A DNA stretch of 64,000 nucleotides from an uncultured Gemmatimonadales bacterium (GCA_937919655.1 CALFPJ010000082.1:1-64000), one strand, 5' to 3'. Numbered from the stretch's first letter, positions 35,810 through 45,619 are shown. The notes: generated by a model not told the origin, from the sequence alone. A program made the numbers and translations.

Positions 35810-36691
35810 AGTTGGCGTGTCGTCTTCAACGCGACTGCCGAGGCTGGCGCGCCCGCGCTCATTACGGTGAGTGGAGACGGCCAGACGGCGTTCGTGGGCG
35901 ACGCGCTAGCGAACCCGCTCACGGTGACGATCACCGATGACTACGGCAACCCGAACATCGGTGCCGCAGTCAACTGGACTCCCAGCGCCGGCACGATCAG
36001 CGGTGGCACGTCGACCGACGGCAGTGGCTCCGCCTCGGCTACGTGGACGCTCGGTGCGATGCCGGGTCCGCACAGCGCCACGGTGAACGCCGGCGGCCTC
36101 ACGGAGACATTCGGTGCCACGGCCGTCTGCTTCGATGGCTAAGGCATTGCGACCATTGACGGCACCTTCGGCGCTGCCGAGTGGGCCTGCGCCAACAGCG
36201 AGGACTTTACGGCCAACCTCTCCGGAGGAGACACTCAGGCCTCGGTCCACTGGATGAACGACGGAACGAACCTATACATGGCAGTGCGCGTCTTCCAGAA
36301 TTCGTTCGACAAGGCCAACAACCTGTTGATCGACTTCGACAACGATGCGGACGGAGCGATCGCCGAGAACGACGACGCGATCGGCTACGACGCCGACACA
36401 CGGGTCTTCTTCGATCGCCACGTGACGAAGAAGTGCGTGAACAACAGTCAGTCGGGCTGCCGAGCCGACGATGCCTCCGTAGGTGGCGACGGAGGCACAG
36501 ACAACGACGGCACGTGGACGACGTACGAGTTGTCGCATCCGCTGAACGGCGGTGATACGAAAGACATCGCGGTCAAAAAGGACGACATGCTCGGCTTCTT
36601 CATCACGCTGCGCGTCGGAAACGGGGCACAAGGCAACACGCAGTGGCCTGGGTTCCGCAACTTCCGGAACCTTACGATCGTCGGCTTCTAA
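35810..36691 (+). pseudogene. secreted Ig-like/CBM9-like protein fragment with internal TAA
   Basis: Directly after the permease break the other frame reads WRVVFNATAEAGAPALITVS and a bacterial Ig-like (Big_1) domain (GDALANPLTVTITDDYGNP, TSTDGSGSASATWTLG). It meets TAA at 36140-36142, then continues in frame with a CBM9/DOMON-like domain (IATIDGTFGAAEWACANSED, NLLIDFDNDADGAIAENDDA) to a stop at 36691. No start or signal peptide exists. It is the C-terminal part of a larger secreted protein joined to the permease by a deletion or rearrangement, with an extra nonsense codon. Confidence 0.78.
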
Positions 36692-36715
36692 AACGCTCCC
36701 GACACAACACGCGAA

Positions 36716-36745
36716 CGACCCCGCGGCCGAATGGCGGCGGGGTCG
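36716..36745 (+). terminator. GC-rich terminator hairpin
   Basis: CGACCCCGC pairs with GCGGGGTCG (12-nt loop) and is followed by a T-rich but broken tract (CTTCGTTGTCGTTT). It lies 25 bp after the Ig-like pseudogene, so it is probably that gene's original terminator. Confidence 0.65.
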
Positions 36746-36914
36746 CTTCGTTGTCGTTTGCTCAAGGCGATCGCAGCCGGAAGGGTGGCAGGAGCGCGGG
36801 GGTTACTGGGCGTGTCACAATGTGTTGTACAAATGGCGCTTGGACCCGGCCATTACCCTCCGCGCTCACCAAAAGATCGACTGGTAGGCGTAGAACAAGG
36901 CTGATAGGATGAAA

Positions 36915-36937
36915 GGCGACCCGGCATCCGGGCCGCC
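36915..36937. terminator. second GC-rich hairpin
   Basis: GGCG-CCCGG pairs with CCGGG-GCC around CAT with an internal mismatch, followed by TTCGTTCATTT on the plus strand. No plus-strand gene lies directly before it. Confidence 0.4.
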
Positions 36938-37550
36938 TTCGTTCATTTGCACCTGAAAAACCAGAGATTCAAAGGACGCGCTGCAAACCGACATCCCGCC
37001 GTTTGTGCGGGGCCAACTTGGCACCCTGCGGAGCTCGCTCGTTAGCGCAGCAAAGGGTCAGTCACACCGGGCGACAGTGTTGCACTTCCACGACTCGATC
37101 ACGCGGATCGACGCTATTTTGGATCCGAATGGGTAGTCCAAATGGGTAGGTAGTCTCGGAGCGCAGCCCATGTGACGCTCAGGCGAAATCAGGGAGGTCA
37201 GTAGACGATCCATGCGATCGGTCCGATAAGCGCCCTGCTCACGAAAGTGACCAAGAAGCGCGGCGCCATCCCCGGACCGACGCCGTCAGGAAGGTCAATG
37301 TCCACATATATCCTTGGAATTCCGGAGCAGAACCTGAATCCATATTCGCTATCAGTATGGGTTCGCGATACCGTCCCTGCGCTCCTGGCAGGTCGCCGTC
37401 GAGGTGACACCGCCCTTGGTGACGCACCCCGCTCCGCCGCCCGGCCTCCCCGCGGGTGATGCCGGGCGGGCTCGGCTTGCCTCAGAGTGATCTGAATCCG
37501 ACTTCTCCCCCGGGGGAGCCGCTCTCCCCTCACTTCCCGCAGGCCTTGTC
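36938..37550. other. non-coding stretch before the TonB receptor
   Basis: About 610 bp contain no convincing protein. A near-duplicate AATGGGTAG occurs twice at ~37128-37150. The last 150 bp become very G/C-rich, with runs such as CCCCCGGGGGAG that could fold. I looked for a cobalamin riboswitch core, because the next gene resembles outer-membrane receptors, and did not find its conserved boxes. The promoter of the receptor must lie here. Composition changes toward the receptor, consistent with an insertion boundary somewhere in this stretch. Confidence 0.5.
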
Positions 37551-39734
37551 ATGACTCGTCTCGCTCTTCTTCTTCGCACCCTCGTGTGTCTGGCCGCATC
37601 TGCGACCAACGCCGTGTCTCCCGTGCACGCCCAGGCGGTGACGGTCCTGACCGTGTCGGTCGAGCACCAGGGGAACCCCGTGGAAGGGGCCCAGGTGACT
37701 GCCGGGAACACGGGCGGTCTGACGGACGCGGACGGCCTGGTCACGCTCCGCGTTCCGCCCGGGCCCGTCGCCGTGCGCGTGGAGCGGATCGGCTTCGCTC
37801 CGGTCGCCATGGACGTCGTCGTCCCCCCCTCGGGGTCCATGGGGCCGGTCACCATCGAGCTCGAGGCGGCGGCGGTGGAGGCGGAGGGGATCGTGGTTCT
37901 GTCGACGCGGAGCGAACGTCGTATCGAGGAAGAGCCGCTCCGCGTGGAGGTCATCGAACGAGAGGAGGTGGAGGAAAAACTACTCATGACCCCGGGCGAC
38001 ATTGCCATGCTCCTCAACGAGACGGCCGGACTGCGCGTGCAGCCCACGGCACCAGCGCTGGGCGGGGCGGCGGTGCGGGTCCAGGGGTTGGGCGGTCGTT
38101 ACACCCAGATCCTCACAGACGGACTTCCCCTCGCGGGGGGCCAGACGGGCGCCCTCGGGCCGTTGCAGATTCCGCCCATGGACCTGGAGCAGGTCGAGGT
38201 CATCAAGGGAGGCGCGTCGGCCCTGTATGGTCCGTCGGCACTGGGTGGCGTCGTGAACCTGATCTCGCGTCGGCCCGCCGAAGAGGCGGAGCACGAGGTC
38301 CTGTTGAACGGGACGACCCTCGAAGGCGGTGACGCCATCCTCTGGAGCTCGGGGCCGATGACGGACCGCTGGGGGTACACGCTTCTGGCGGGGGCGCACA
38401 GCCAGCCGCGGTCGGACGTGGACGGAGACGGCTGGGCTGATCTGCCGGGATACCGCCGTGCTCTGGTACGGCCTCGCTTCCACTTCGACGACGGAGCCGG
38501 CGGACGCCTGCTCGTGACGGCGGGGGGAATGGCGGAGAACCGGGAGGGCGGAACGCTGGATGGGCGGACGACGCCCGCCGGGACCGCGTATCGCGAATCC
38601 CTGGCGACGCGGAAGCTGGACGCGGGACTCGTGGGGCGGAAGCTGTTGGGCGACGCCCGGCTCCTGACCGTGCGCGCCGCCGCGCTCCGGCAGGCGCACG
38701 ATCACGGGTTCGACGGTGTCCACGAGGAGGATGTCCACCGCACCTGGTTCGGCGAGGCGGCCCTGGCCGGCGCCAGCGGTGAGCACCACTGGGTGCTGGG
38801 CGCGGCCCTGCAACGTGACGAGTACGACGCCGAGGATGTCCGGGGTTTCGACTTCCGGTATACCGTCCCCGGGATCTTCGCCCAGGACGAGTACGCGCTC
38901 ATGCGATGGCTGGTACTCTCCGTCAGTGCCCGCCTGGACCGTCACAGCGTCTACGGCACCTTCTTCAGCCCCCGCGTGTCGGCCCTCTTGCGATCCGAAA
39001 GCGGATGGACGGCGCGGGCTTCCGGGGGCACGGGGTACTTCGCGCCCACGCCCTGGACTGACGAGACGGAAGCGGTGGGTCTCGGCAGGGTGATCGGCTT
39101 CGGCGGCTTGGAGGCCGAGCGCGCGCGGACGGGGTCGCTGGACGTGGGGCGCGTCATGGGCCCGCTCGAATTGAACCTGACCCTGTTCGGCTCGACGGTT
39201 CGCGATCCCCTGCAGGTTCGCCCATCCGCCGCCGACCCCGGCTTTCTTGAGCTATTGAACGGTGGAGAGGACCTGAGGACCGGTGGCGTAGAAGTGTTGG
39301 CCCGGTACCACGTCGAGGGGATTCACGTCATGGCAACCCACGTGTACACGCGTTCGACCGAGCCGAATCCGGCGGGAGCCGGGCGCCGCGAGGTGAAGCT
39401 CACGCCGCGGCACACCTCCAGCCTGGTGGCCGCCCTCGAGCAGGAGGGGCGGAGCCGCGTCGGCGTCGAACTGTACTACACCGGCCGCCAGGCACTGGAA
39501 GACGACCCGTACCGGACGGTCTCCAAACCGTACGTCATCCTCGGATTCCTAGTGGAGCGCCGCATCGGGCAGGCACGCCTCTTCCTGAATGCGGAGAACG
39601 TGTTGGACACCCGGCAGACCCGGTGGCAGCGGCTGGTGCGACCGGCTCCCTCCACCACCGGGGTGTGGGTCACGGACGCTTGGGCCCCGCTGGACGGGCG
39701 GACGTTCAACGCAGGGGTGCGCTGGGCGTTCTGA
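37551..39734 (+). CDS. TonB-dependent outer-membrane receptor with N-terminal carboxypeptidase-regulatory-like domain
   Basis: The 727-residue protein has a signal peptide (1-28, ending PVHAQ), a CarboxypepD_reg-like domain at ~30-105 and a plug domain at ~125-240 with LEQVEVIKGGASALYGPSAL and GGVVNLISRRP. A 22-strand-type barrel follows, ending in an aromatic residue (NAGVRWAF). It should import a substrate (siderophore, cobalamin, metal or oligopeptide) using TonB energy; the ligand is unknown. Among neighbours it alone is intact, and its DNA is visibly richer in G-runs than flanking genes. Its end lies 39 bp before a PadR gene whose 5' part is missing. Recent insertion by transfer is plausible. 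Confidence 0.88.
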   Translation: MTRLALLLRTLVCLAASATNAVSPVHAQAVTVLTVSVEHQGNPVEGAQVTAGNTGGLTDADGLVTLRVPPGPVAVRVERIGFAPVAMDVVVPPSGSMGPVTIELEAAAVEAEGIVVLSTRSERRIEEEPLRVEVIEREEVEEKLLMTPGDIAMLLNETAGLRVQPTAPALGGAAVRVQGLGGRYTQILTDGLPLAGGQTGALGPLQIPPMDLEQVEVIKGGASALYGPSALGGVVNLISRRPAEEAEHEVLLNGTTLEGGDAILWSSGPMTDRWGYTLLAGAHSQPRSDVDGDGWADLPGYRRALVRPRFHFDDGAGGRLLVTAGGMAENREGGTLDGRTTPAGTAYRESLATRKLDAGLVGRKLLGDARLLTVRAAALRQAHDHGFDGVHEEDVHRTWFGEAALAGASGEHHWVLGAALQRDEYDAEDVRGFDFRYTVPGIFAQDEYALMRWLVLSVSARLDRHSVYGTFFSPRVSALLRSESGWTARASGGTGYFAPTPWTDETEAVGLGRVIGFGGLEAERARTGSLDVGRVMGPLELNLTLFGSTVRDPLQVRPSAADPGFLELLNGGEDLRTGGVEVLARYHVEGIHVMATHVYTRSTEPNPAGAGRREVKLTPRHTSSLVAALEQEGRSRVGVELYYTGRQALEDDPYRTVSKPYVILGFLVERRIGQARLFLNAENVLDTRQTRWQRLVRPAPSTTGVWVTDAWAPLDGRTFNAGVRWAF

Positions 39735-39773
39735 CGACGGTATGTCGGGAGCGGGATTCACGCTGGACGCCTG

Positions 39774-40007
39774 TTGACAACGCTGGTGGCCTCCGCCGTC
39801 TCGAAGAGGCCCGTCCCGTCGATGCGCCGCCTGGAGAAGAAGGGCCTGATTCGGTCACGTCCCGGTGATCCGACACCGGAACGGGGCGGCCGAGCGAAGC
39901 GCGTCTACGCACTCGAACCGGACGGTCTCGACGCGCTGCGCGATGCCCGTCGTCAATGGGATGCGATGGCCGAAGGACTCGATGGACTCATGGAGGCCGA
40001 GTCGTGA
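39774..40007 (+). pseudogene. 5'-truncated PadR-family regulator
   Basis: The frame encodes only the second half of a PadR winged helix and tail: MRRLEKKGLIRSRPGDPTPE, RGGRAKRVYALEPDGLDALR, WDAMAEGLDGLMEAES. The first ~50 residues, with the first helices, are replaced by unrelated sequence (TTLVASAVSKRP). Its TGA overlaps the GTG start of the permease gene (GTGA), the usual PadR-ADOP coupling. The missing part ends exactly where the TonB-receptor segment begins. It cannot bind DNA normally. Confidence 0.72.
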
Positions 40008-42442
40008 GCCGCCCGCCACGGCTCGCTGAGCGTCTGCTGCACTTCTTTCTCCCGAATGACGATCGGGACGAGATCCTGGGTGACCTCGCCGAGACCTACA
40101 CCCTCCGCCGAGAGCGAAGCCTGCTTTCCTCCACCGCATGGTATTGGGCTCAAGTTTTCATGCTTCCTGCCTGGATCCTCGGCGCTGCCCTCGGATCGTT
40201 CCGCTTCGAAGCCGCCGAAATCAAGAGAGCGATTCGCGGTCTGCTAAGCAGCCCCGGATTCACCCTCGTCGCGGTACTTTCGCTTGGACTCGGGGTTGGT
40301 GTTACGACCGCGATTTCCGGCGCACTGCAGGCGCTGCTCTTCGAGAAGTTGCCGGTGGAGCGCCCTGAAGAGTTGTCGCTCGTCTACCATACTTGGCCGG
40401 AGGACTGGGAGGGCGGCCAGTACGGCTCCAGCTCCAGCGCAGACCCTCGTGACGGGGCCAATGTGCACAGCAACGTGTCGTATCCGGCGTTCGAACTGGC
40501 TCAGCGCGCGATGGCGGGCTCGGCCGAGCTGGCTGGGTACGCCTTCCTCAGGGAGATCTCGGTTGTGGCCGGGGACGGGCCGGCGATGGCCGCGGGTGGG
40601 ATGCTCGTCTCGGGCAACTACGTTTCCACGCTACGGCTCGGGATGGCGCTCGGACGACCACTCACCGAGGGCGACAACGTGCCGGGGGCCCGATCGGCGG
40701 TCCTCAGCCACTCGTACTGGCAGCGCTCTTTTTCTGGGGATCCCGACATCGTCGGTAGAGAGGTGCGTCTCAACGGAAGGCCTTTCGAGATCGTCGGCGT
40801 GGCCAAAGAGGGCTACATCGGCCTCTCACCGAGAGGCTTCTTTGGCCCCAGTGACGTGATCGTCCCACTCCCAGAGAACGAACTCTTCCTCAACCTCAGG
40901 CCGCGCGAAGGGGAGACGACACTCACGGCGACGCTCATCCATTGGGTGCGGCTCATCGCGCGGACTCCAGAAGGCACCGAGACTGAGCCGCTCCGCCAGG
41001 CGCTCTCATCGACCCTCCAGAATCACATGGTCGAGGTTGGGGGCATTGCAGAGGCCGTGAGCGATGATCTCGACATACGCATGTTGGAGGGCAGCGCGGG
41101 CTCGACTCGCTGCGGGCGGACACGCAGGGTCCTCTCAGGATCCTCAGCATCGTTGTCGTCATCGTGCTGCTGATCGCTTGCGCGAACCTGACCACGCTCC
41201 TCTTGGCCCGTGGAGCGGTGAAAAGTCCAGAGATGGCGCTGCGGCGTGCGATTGGCGCGTCGCGGTGGGAGCTCGCGAGGCCGCAGATGATCGAAAGCCT
41301 GATTCTGGGCGCCCTCGGTGGCGCCGTGGGGTTGGCCTCCGCCATGTGGGCGGGCCCGCTCGTGGTGTCTGCGCTCACCCGCGGAAGCGGCAACGCAGCG
41401 GTGAACTACGAATTGAACTGGGTGCTCGTATCGACCGCTGGCTTGGCCGGCGTCCTCGCCGCCGGCATCTCGAGCTGGATTCCGGCGCTTCGCATGATGC
41501 GAGCCGATCCCGCCCATCACATGGGCGCTCGCAGTCGTCGAGAACGTGCTCGTCAGCGGATTTGAGTCCAACTCGAGTGCGACGGTCGATGGCGAGTCCA
41601 CCATGTTCGATATGAATGCGGTGAGCCCGAATTTCCTGGAGACCATGGGCATCGAATTATTATCTGGGCGCATGGTCAACGAATCTGACGGCCCGGAGGC
41701 ACCGCGGGTCGCCGTGATGAACGAGACAGCGGAGCGTACGCTCTTCGGGGGCCGCGCCGTCGGTCGGACCTTCACCATGAACGAGCGCGAGATCGAAGTC
41801 GTGGGCGTCGTGAAGGACACCAAGTACTCAAGCCTGAGAGAGGTCGTGAGTCCGGGCTTCATCGACTCATGGCAACAGCGTCCTGGCGGGCTTTATAGGG
41901 TGAACTTTGCGGTGCGCAGCACTCGCTCGACGGGAGAGCTCGAGCCCATCATCAGAAGCCTCATCGCCGACGCGGATTCGCGCCTGCCTGTCACTCGTTT
42001 CCGCTCGCAGGGCGACGAACTCGAACTCCAGGCCGCGAAAGAACGCGTCTTTGCGCAGTTGCTCACCTTGTTCGGTGGCTTCGCACTTCTGCTCTCGTGC
42101 ATCGGCCTGCACGGAGTGATGTCCTTCTCTGTCGCGCAGCGTCGCAGTGAGATGGGGGTGCACCTCGCGCTTGGCGCGGCTCCCCTGTCAATCATCGGGA
42201 TGATCCTCCGCCAAGTCATACGCCTGACTGCGGGCGGCCTGGTAATCGGACTGTTGGCTGCGCGTCAGGTGAGTCCTCTCATAGACTCGATGCTCTTCGG
42301 CGTCGAACCAGGTGATGCCCACACGATGGTGACGGCCGCTTTACTCATGGCCGTGGTGGCCTTGGGTGCGGGATTCTTCCCGGCGTGGTGCGCGTCGCGC
42401 GTGGACCCGCTCAAGTCGCTGGTGCCGAGCGGGGGGAGTTGA
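40004..42442 (+). pseudogene. ADOP-type permease with frameshifts and internal deletion
   Basis: A GTG at 40004 opens the ADOP prefix domain (RLAERLLHFFLPNDDRDEIL, GDLAETYTLRRERSLLSS), then the first helix and MacB-like core (VSYPAFELAQRAMAGSAELA; GREVRLNGRPFEIVGVAKEG). Near 41095 the frame shifts: the reading continues one frame over as LDSLRADTQGPLRILSIVVV and an FtsX part to 41565. A further shift joins this to a second core (NAVSPNFLETMGIELLSGR) and the last FtsX part, ending at 42442. Roughly 100 residues between RADPAHHMGAR and GFESNSSATVD are missing compared with the family. Three frames are needed, so no full permease can be made. Confidence 0.82.
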
Positions 42443-42498
42443 TTGTAGCGGCCCGCGCGACCTCCGACGTTTGGTGCTGGGGCGCCGACCACGTCCGG

Positions 42499-42532
42499 AA
42501 AAAAGGCGGGTCCGGGCTAAGCCCGGACCCGC
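42499..42532 (-). terminator. intrinsic terminator of the hsp20 gene
   Basis: On the minus strand GCGGGTCCGGGC pairs perfectly with GCCCGGACCCGC (loop TTA), followed by CTTTTTTCC. It starts 35 nt after the hsp20 stop. On the plus strand the hairpin also lies behind the permease pseudogene. Confidence 0.9.
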
Positions 42533-42567
42533 TTGCTCGCGCTGGGCGCTGAGCCTCAGGGCGAGGC

Positions 42568-43023
42568 CTATCCCTTCGCGATCTCGATCTTACGTCCCTT
42601 TGCTTCGGGCGCCTTTGGAAGGTGCACCGTCAAGATCCCATACTCGAAGCCAGCAGTGATGTCTTCGCTCTTGATCGTCCGCGGCAGCGTGAACGAGCGG
42701 CTGAAGGTGCCGTAGCGACGCTCCCACAGGTGGCAACGGCGCTCATCGTCGCCCTCCTTACGCTCTTCGATCTTCTCCCCGCTGATCGTGAGCACATTGT
42801 TCTCGAGTTCAATGGAGATGCCGTCTTCCGGCATCCCCGGAATCTCTGCTGTGAGGACGAGCCCTTCCTTGGTCTCCGACACGTTCACGAGTGGCGCCCA
42901 GGCACCTGCTCGGTCCTGGGCAGGAGCGTCGTCAAAGAAGCGGGAGAGCCGATTGGATACCTCTTCCAGGTCGCGCCACGTGGAGTAGGCCGGATTACGA
43001 AGTGTGTACTTGGTGATGGCCAT
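42568..43023 (-). CDS. Hsp20/alpha-crystallin family small heat-shock protein
   Basis: The ATG at 43023 has a strong ribosome site (GGAGG, 6 nt away); the frame is open to 43251 but upstream residues are not protein-like. The 151-residue product has an alpha-crystallin domain at ~42-140: WAPLVNVSETKEGLVLTAEI, MPEDGISIELENNVLTISGE, and the closing motif AGFEYGILTVHLPK. Small Hsps hold unfolding proteins in an ATP-independent way. No CIRCE or other heat-shock operator was recognised upstream. It is monocistronic with its own terminator. Confidence 0.93.
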   Translation of the reverse strand: MAITKYTLRNPAYSTWRDLEEVSNRLSRFFDDAPAQDRAGAWAPLVNVSETKEGLVLTAEIPGMPEDGISIELENNVLTISGEKIEERKEGDDERRCHLWERRYGTFSRSFTLPRTIKSEDITAGFEYGILTVHLPKAPEAKGRKIEIAKG

Positions 43024-43275
43024 GCTAGCCTCCGAATAACTTGATAGTTGGGTTGGAAACCGCTCAGGGTGGCAACTCGATAGGGAGCACCATCGGAGAG
43101 AGGTTCGTGCACACATCAGATATGCAAAGTGTGTGCCGCTCAGGAGAGCCGTCCTGCCTGCCAAAGTGAACGGCTCCAACGGCTTACAGGCACAAACTCC
43201 TGCCATTTCAGCAAAACTGAGCGATCCAACCTGCCGAATCGGCAAAGGCACGCGAAGTGCCCGAGGCGGGCGCCG

Positions 43276-44193
43276 TCAGTCCCGAGTCCGGACCATCTCC
43301 AACGCGAGCCGGGCCGCGCCGAGCGGCGGGTCCAAAGCCCGATCAAGCAGCTCCACGGGGAGGCTCGTCAGCGCTTGTGCCAGCGATGCCCGGAGCGGTC
43401 CCCCCTGCCAAATCAGGCCACCCCATAACGCGAGCTGGGTGGGCTCCGCCCAAGGCCCAGAGCGATGGACCACGGAACTCACGTGTCGCCGGAGCGCCTC
43501 AGTCGCCCGCGCCACCACATGGCGCGCCGCCGGGTCTCCGGCGGCCGCAGCCTCGACAACGAGTGGCGCAAGACCTGCAATCTGGGACTTGGTGGCCGCG
43601 CCCGCCCATGCAATCAGCTGGTCCGGGCCCGCGACGCAGGCATGCGCTAGAGCCACGTCCCGCAGAGCGGTGACGGGCCCACGGCCGTCCTCGCCGTGAG
43701 CCACACACCGAAGGCACTCGACGCCGATCCAGTGTCCACCACCCTCGTCTCCGAAATGCTGCCCCCAGCCGCCGACACGGTATTCGACACCGGTGCGGTC
43801 ACGCGCCCACGCGATCGAGCCCGTACCCGCGATGAGCATCACACCCGGCCCGCCGCCGAAGGCGTCTGCAAACGCTGCTTCCACGTCCGTCCCGACCGTG
43901 ATGGTGTGGGCCAGGCCGGCGGACCGGAGGACATCGGTCATGGCCACCCGAGCGTCCGGCCGCCCTGCCCCAGCCAATCCCGCCCACAGGGCAGCACACG
44001 GGAGGTCGAGGCCGGCCCGCTCCGCGGCGGCCCTCGCGGCCTGGGTCACGGCCTTGAGCGCATCGGTCGGATTCGCCGCGGTTACGACAGCACCCGGACA
44101 TTCGGCTCTCGCCACCTCTGTCCCCTGGGCATCGAGAACGACAGCACGCGTGCTCGTGCCGCCACCGTCGACCCCGATGACGCACTCAGTCAC
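43276..44193 (-). CDS. BadF/BcrA-family sugar kinase (N-acetylglucosamine/N-acetylmuramic acid kinase-like)
   Basis: The GTG at 44193 overlaps the end of the symporter gene by 8 nt and starts directly at the kinase core, so it is preferred over the frame opening at 44262. The 305-residue protein shows the actin-fold phosphate motif VIGVDGGGTSTRAVVLDAQG, ALWAGLAGAGRP, the second phosphate motif VMLIAGTGSIAWAR and GGWGQHFGDEGGGHW. These match NagK/MurK-type kinases that phosphorylate GlcNAc or MurNAc with ATP. The neighbouring NagZ and NamZ genes make an amino-sugar substrate likely. GlcNAc versus MurNAc cannot be decided from the sequence. Confidence 0.85.
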   Translation of the reverse strand: MTECVIGVDGGGTSTRAVVLDAQGTEVARAECPGAVVTAANPTDALKAVTQAARAAAERAGLDLPCAALWAGLAGAGRPDARVAMTDVLRSAGLAHTITVGTDVEAAFADAFGGGPGVMLIAGTGSIAWARDRTGVEYRVGGWGQHFGDEGGGHWIGVECLRCVAHGEDGRGPVTALRDVALAHACVAGPDQLIAWAGAATKSQIAGLAPLVVEAAAAGDPAARHVVARATEALRRHVSSVVHRSGPWAEPTQLALWGGLIWQGGPLRASLAQALTSLPVELLDRALDPPLGAARLALEMVRTRD

Positions 44194-45619
44194 GGGCGGG
44201 ACCCGGTAGCATTCCCGCCAACCAGCCGGCTGCGAGCGTGACGCTGGCGCCCACCGGCACATACCAAGGCCACGCCATCATCCCTTTCATGAGCGTAACC
44301 GTCCCGATACCGACCACGATGCCGAAGATCGCCGCACGCTGCCCGGGCCGTTTCGTGAGGACACCAAGCGCGAATACACCGAGGAGGCCTCCGTAAACGA
44401 GCGCGGCCACCCCGAGTGCGACCTCGACCGCCGACGTGCCTTGTGACAGAGGGATAAACGTGATGGCCCCTCCGATGAGCAACGCCGCCCAAATGAGCGT
44501 GAAGACCTTCCCCGCCCGAAGTATGCGAGCCTCGTCATCCCGCGCGCCGACGAAGGGCGCCCAATAGTCGTACGCGCTCGCCGAGGCCAGCGAGTTGATC
44601 GACGAGGACAACGACGACATCGCTGCGGCGAAGACTCCAGCGATTAAGAGTCCCGTGACCCCGGGGGGAAGCTGTTCCACGATGAAGGTGGCGAAGATCG
44701 CGTCCGTGGAGTCGAAGTCCCTCCCACCGTAGAACGACCACAGCCCCAGCCCGAGCACCAAGAACACCATGAACTGGAAGATCACGACCACGCCGCTACC
44801 GATGAGCGCCTTCTGAGCCGACCGCTGATCTCGGCAGGTCAAGAGCCGCTGTACGATCAGTTGATCGGTTCCGTGCGAGGCCATCGTAAAGACCGCCCCG
44901 CCCAGCACGCCTGCCCAAATCGTGTAAGGCGTGGTGAGGTTCCACGAGAAATCGAGCACCTGCATTTTCCCTGCGATATCTGCACTGACGATCACCTCGG
45001 ACCACCCGCCGGGAACAGCCATCTGAATCGCTGCAATGGCAACGATGGCCCCGACGAGGTAAAGGCTCATCTGCACGGCGTCGACCCACACCACAGCCTT
45101 AATGCCGCCGAAGTACGTGTAGATCACCGTGAGAACCCCGATCACCGCGATGGAAGTCGGATACGGCCAACCCGTAATCAGGGCCAAGGGGATCGCAGTA
45201 GCAAACAACCGCACCGAATCAGCCAAGAGACGGGTCAGCATGAAAATGCCAGATGTGAAGCGCCGGGCGCCGAGCCCGAAGCGGGCCTCAAGGAGCGCGT
45301 ACGCGGTCGTCAGTTCCCCACGGTAGTAGGCGGGCAAGAACACGAACGACACGACAATTCTGCCGGTCAGGTACCCGAGCGTGAGTTGCAGGAAGACCAG
45401 GCTGCCTGCGTAGGATACTCCGGGGACACTCAGGAAGGTCAACGTGCTCGTCTCGGTCGCGACGACCGAAAGCATGACCGCGACCCAGGGGAGCGAACGG
45501 CTCCCTAGGAAATAGTCCGTTCCACCTTTCTGGCCCCGCCCCAGCCACGCACCCCAGGCCGTGGTGGCCACGAGGTAGAGGACCAAGACAGCCAGGTCGA
45601 GCGTGGTGAAGCCGATCAT
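44186..45619 (-). CDS. sodium:solute symporter (SSS family)
   Basis: The 477-residue membrane protein has about 13 helices and starts MIGFTTLDLAVLVLYLVATT. Family motifs include TDYFLGSRSLPWVAVMLSVV, ATETSTLTFLSVPGVSYAGS and GIKAVVWVDAVQMSLYLVGA, with SSSINSLASASAYDYW in the C-terminal half. It uses the sodium gradient to import a small solute. In this operon an amino sugar (GlcNAc, anhydro-MurNAc or MurNAc) is the likely cargo (inference). Its ATG overlaps the stop of the preceding chimeric ORF (ATGA), and the kinase gene starts inside its end. Confidence 0.9.
   Translation of the reverse strand: MIGFTTLDLAVLVLYLVATTAWGAWLGRGQKGGTDYFLGSRSLPWVAVMLSVVATETSTLTFLSVPGVSYAGSLVFLQLTLGYLTGRIVVSFVFLPAYYRGELTTAYALLEARFGLGARRFTSGIFMLTRLLADSVRLFATAIPLALITGWPYPTSIAVIGVLTVIYTYFGGIKAVVWVDAVQMSLYLVGAIVAIAAIQMAVPGGWSEVIVSADIAGKMQVLDFSWNLTTPYTIWAGVLGGAVFTMASHGTDQLIVQRLLTCRDQRSAQKALIGSGVVVIFQFMVFLVLGLGLWSFYGGRDFDSTDAIFATFIVEQLPPGVTGLLIAGVFAAAMSSLSSSINSLASASAYDYWAPFVGARDDEARILRAGKVFTLIWAALLIGGAITFIPLSQGTSAVEVALGVAALVYGGLLGVFALGVLTKRPGQRAAIFGIVVGIGTVTLMKGMMAWPWYVPVGASVTLAAGWLAGMLPGPARD

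Noticed and set aside
37198-37533. Minus-strand frame of 111 aa with a hydrophobic end
   Set aside because: No likeness to a known family, no ribosome site, and it overlaps the region leading into the TonB receptor; most likely non-coding.
37300-37550. Possible cobalamin riboswitch before the TonB receptor
   Set aside because: The conserved B12-box and core sequence could not be found, and the hairpins present look unrelated.
33292-42442. Mobile element as cause of the pseudogene cluster
   Set aside because: No transposase, integrase or terminal inverted repeat was found in this stretch.
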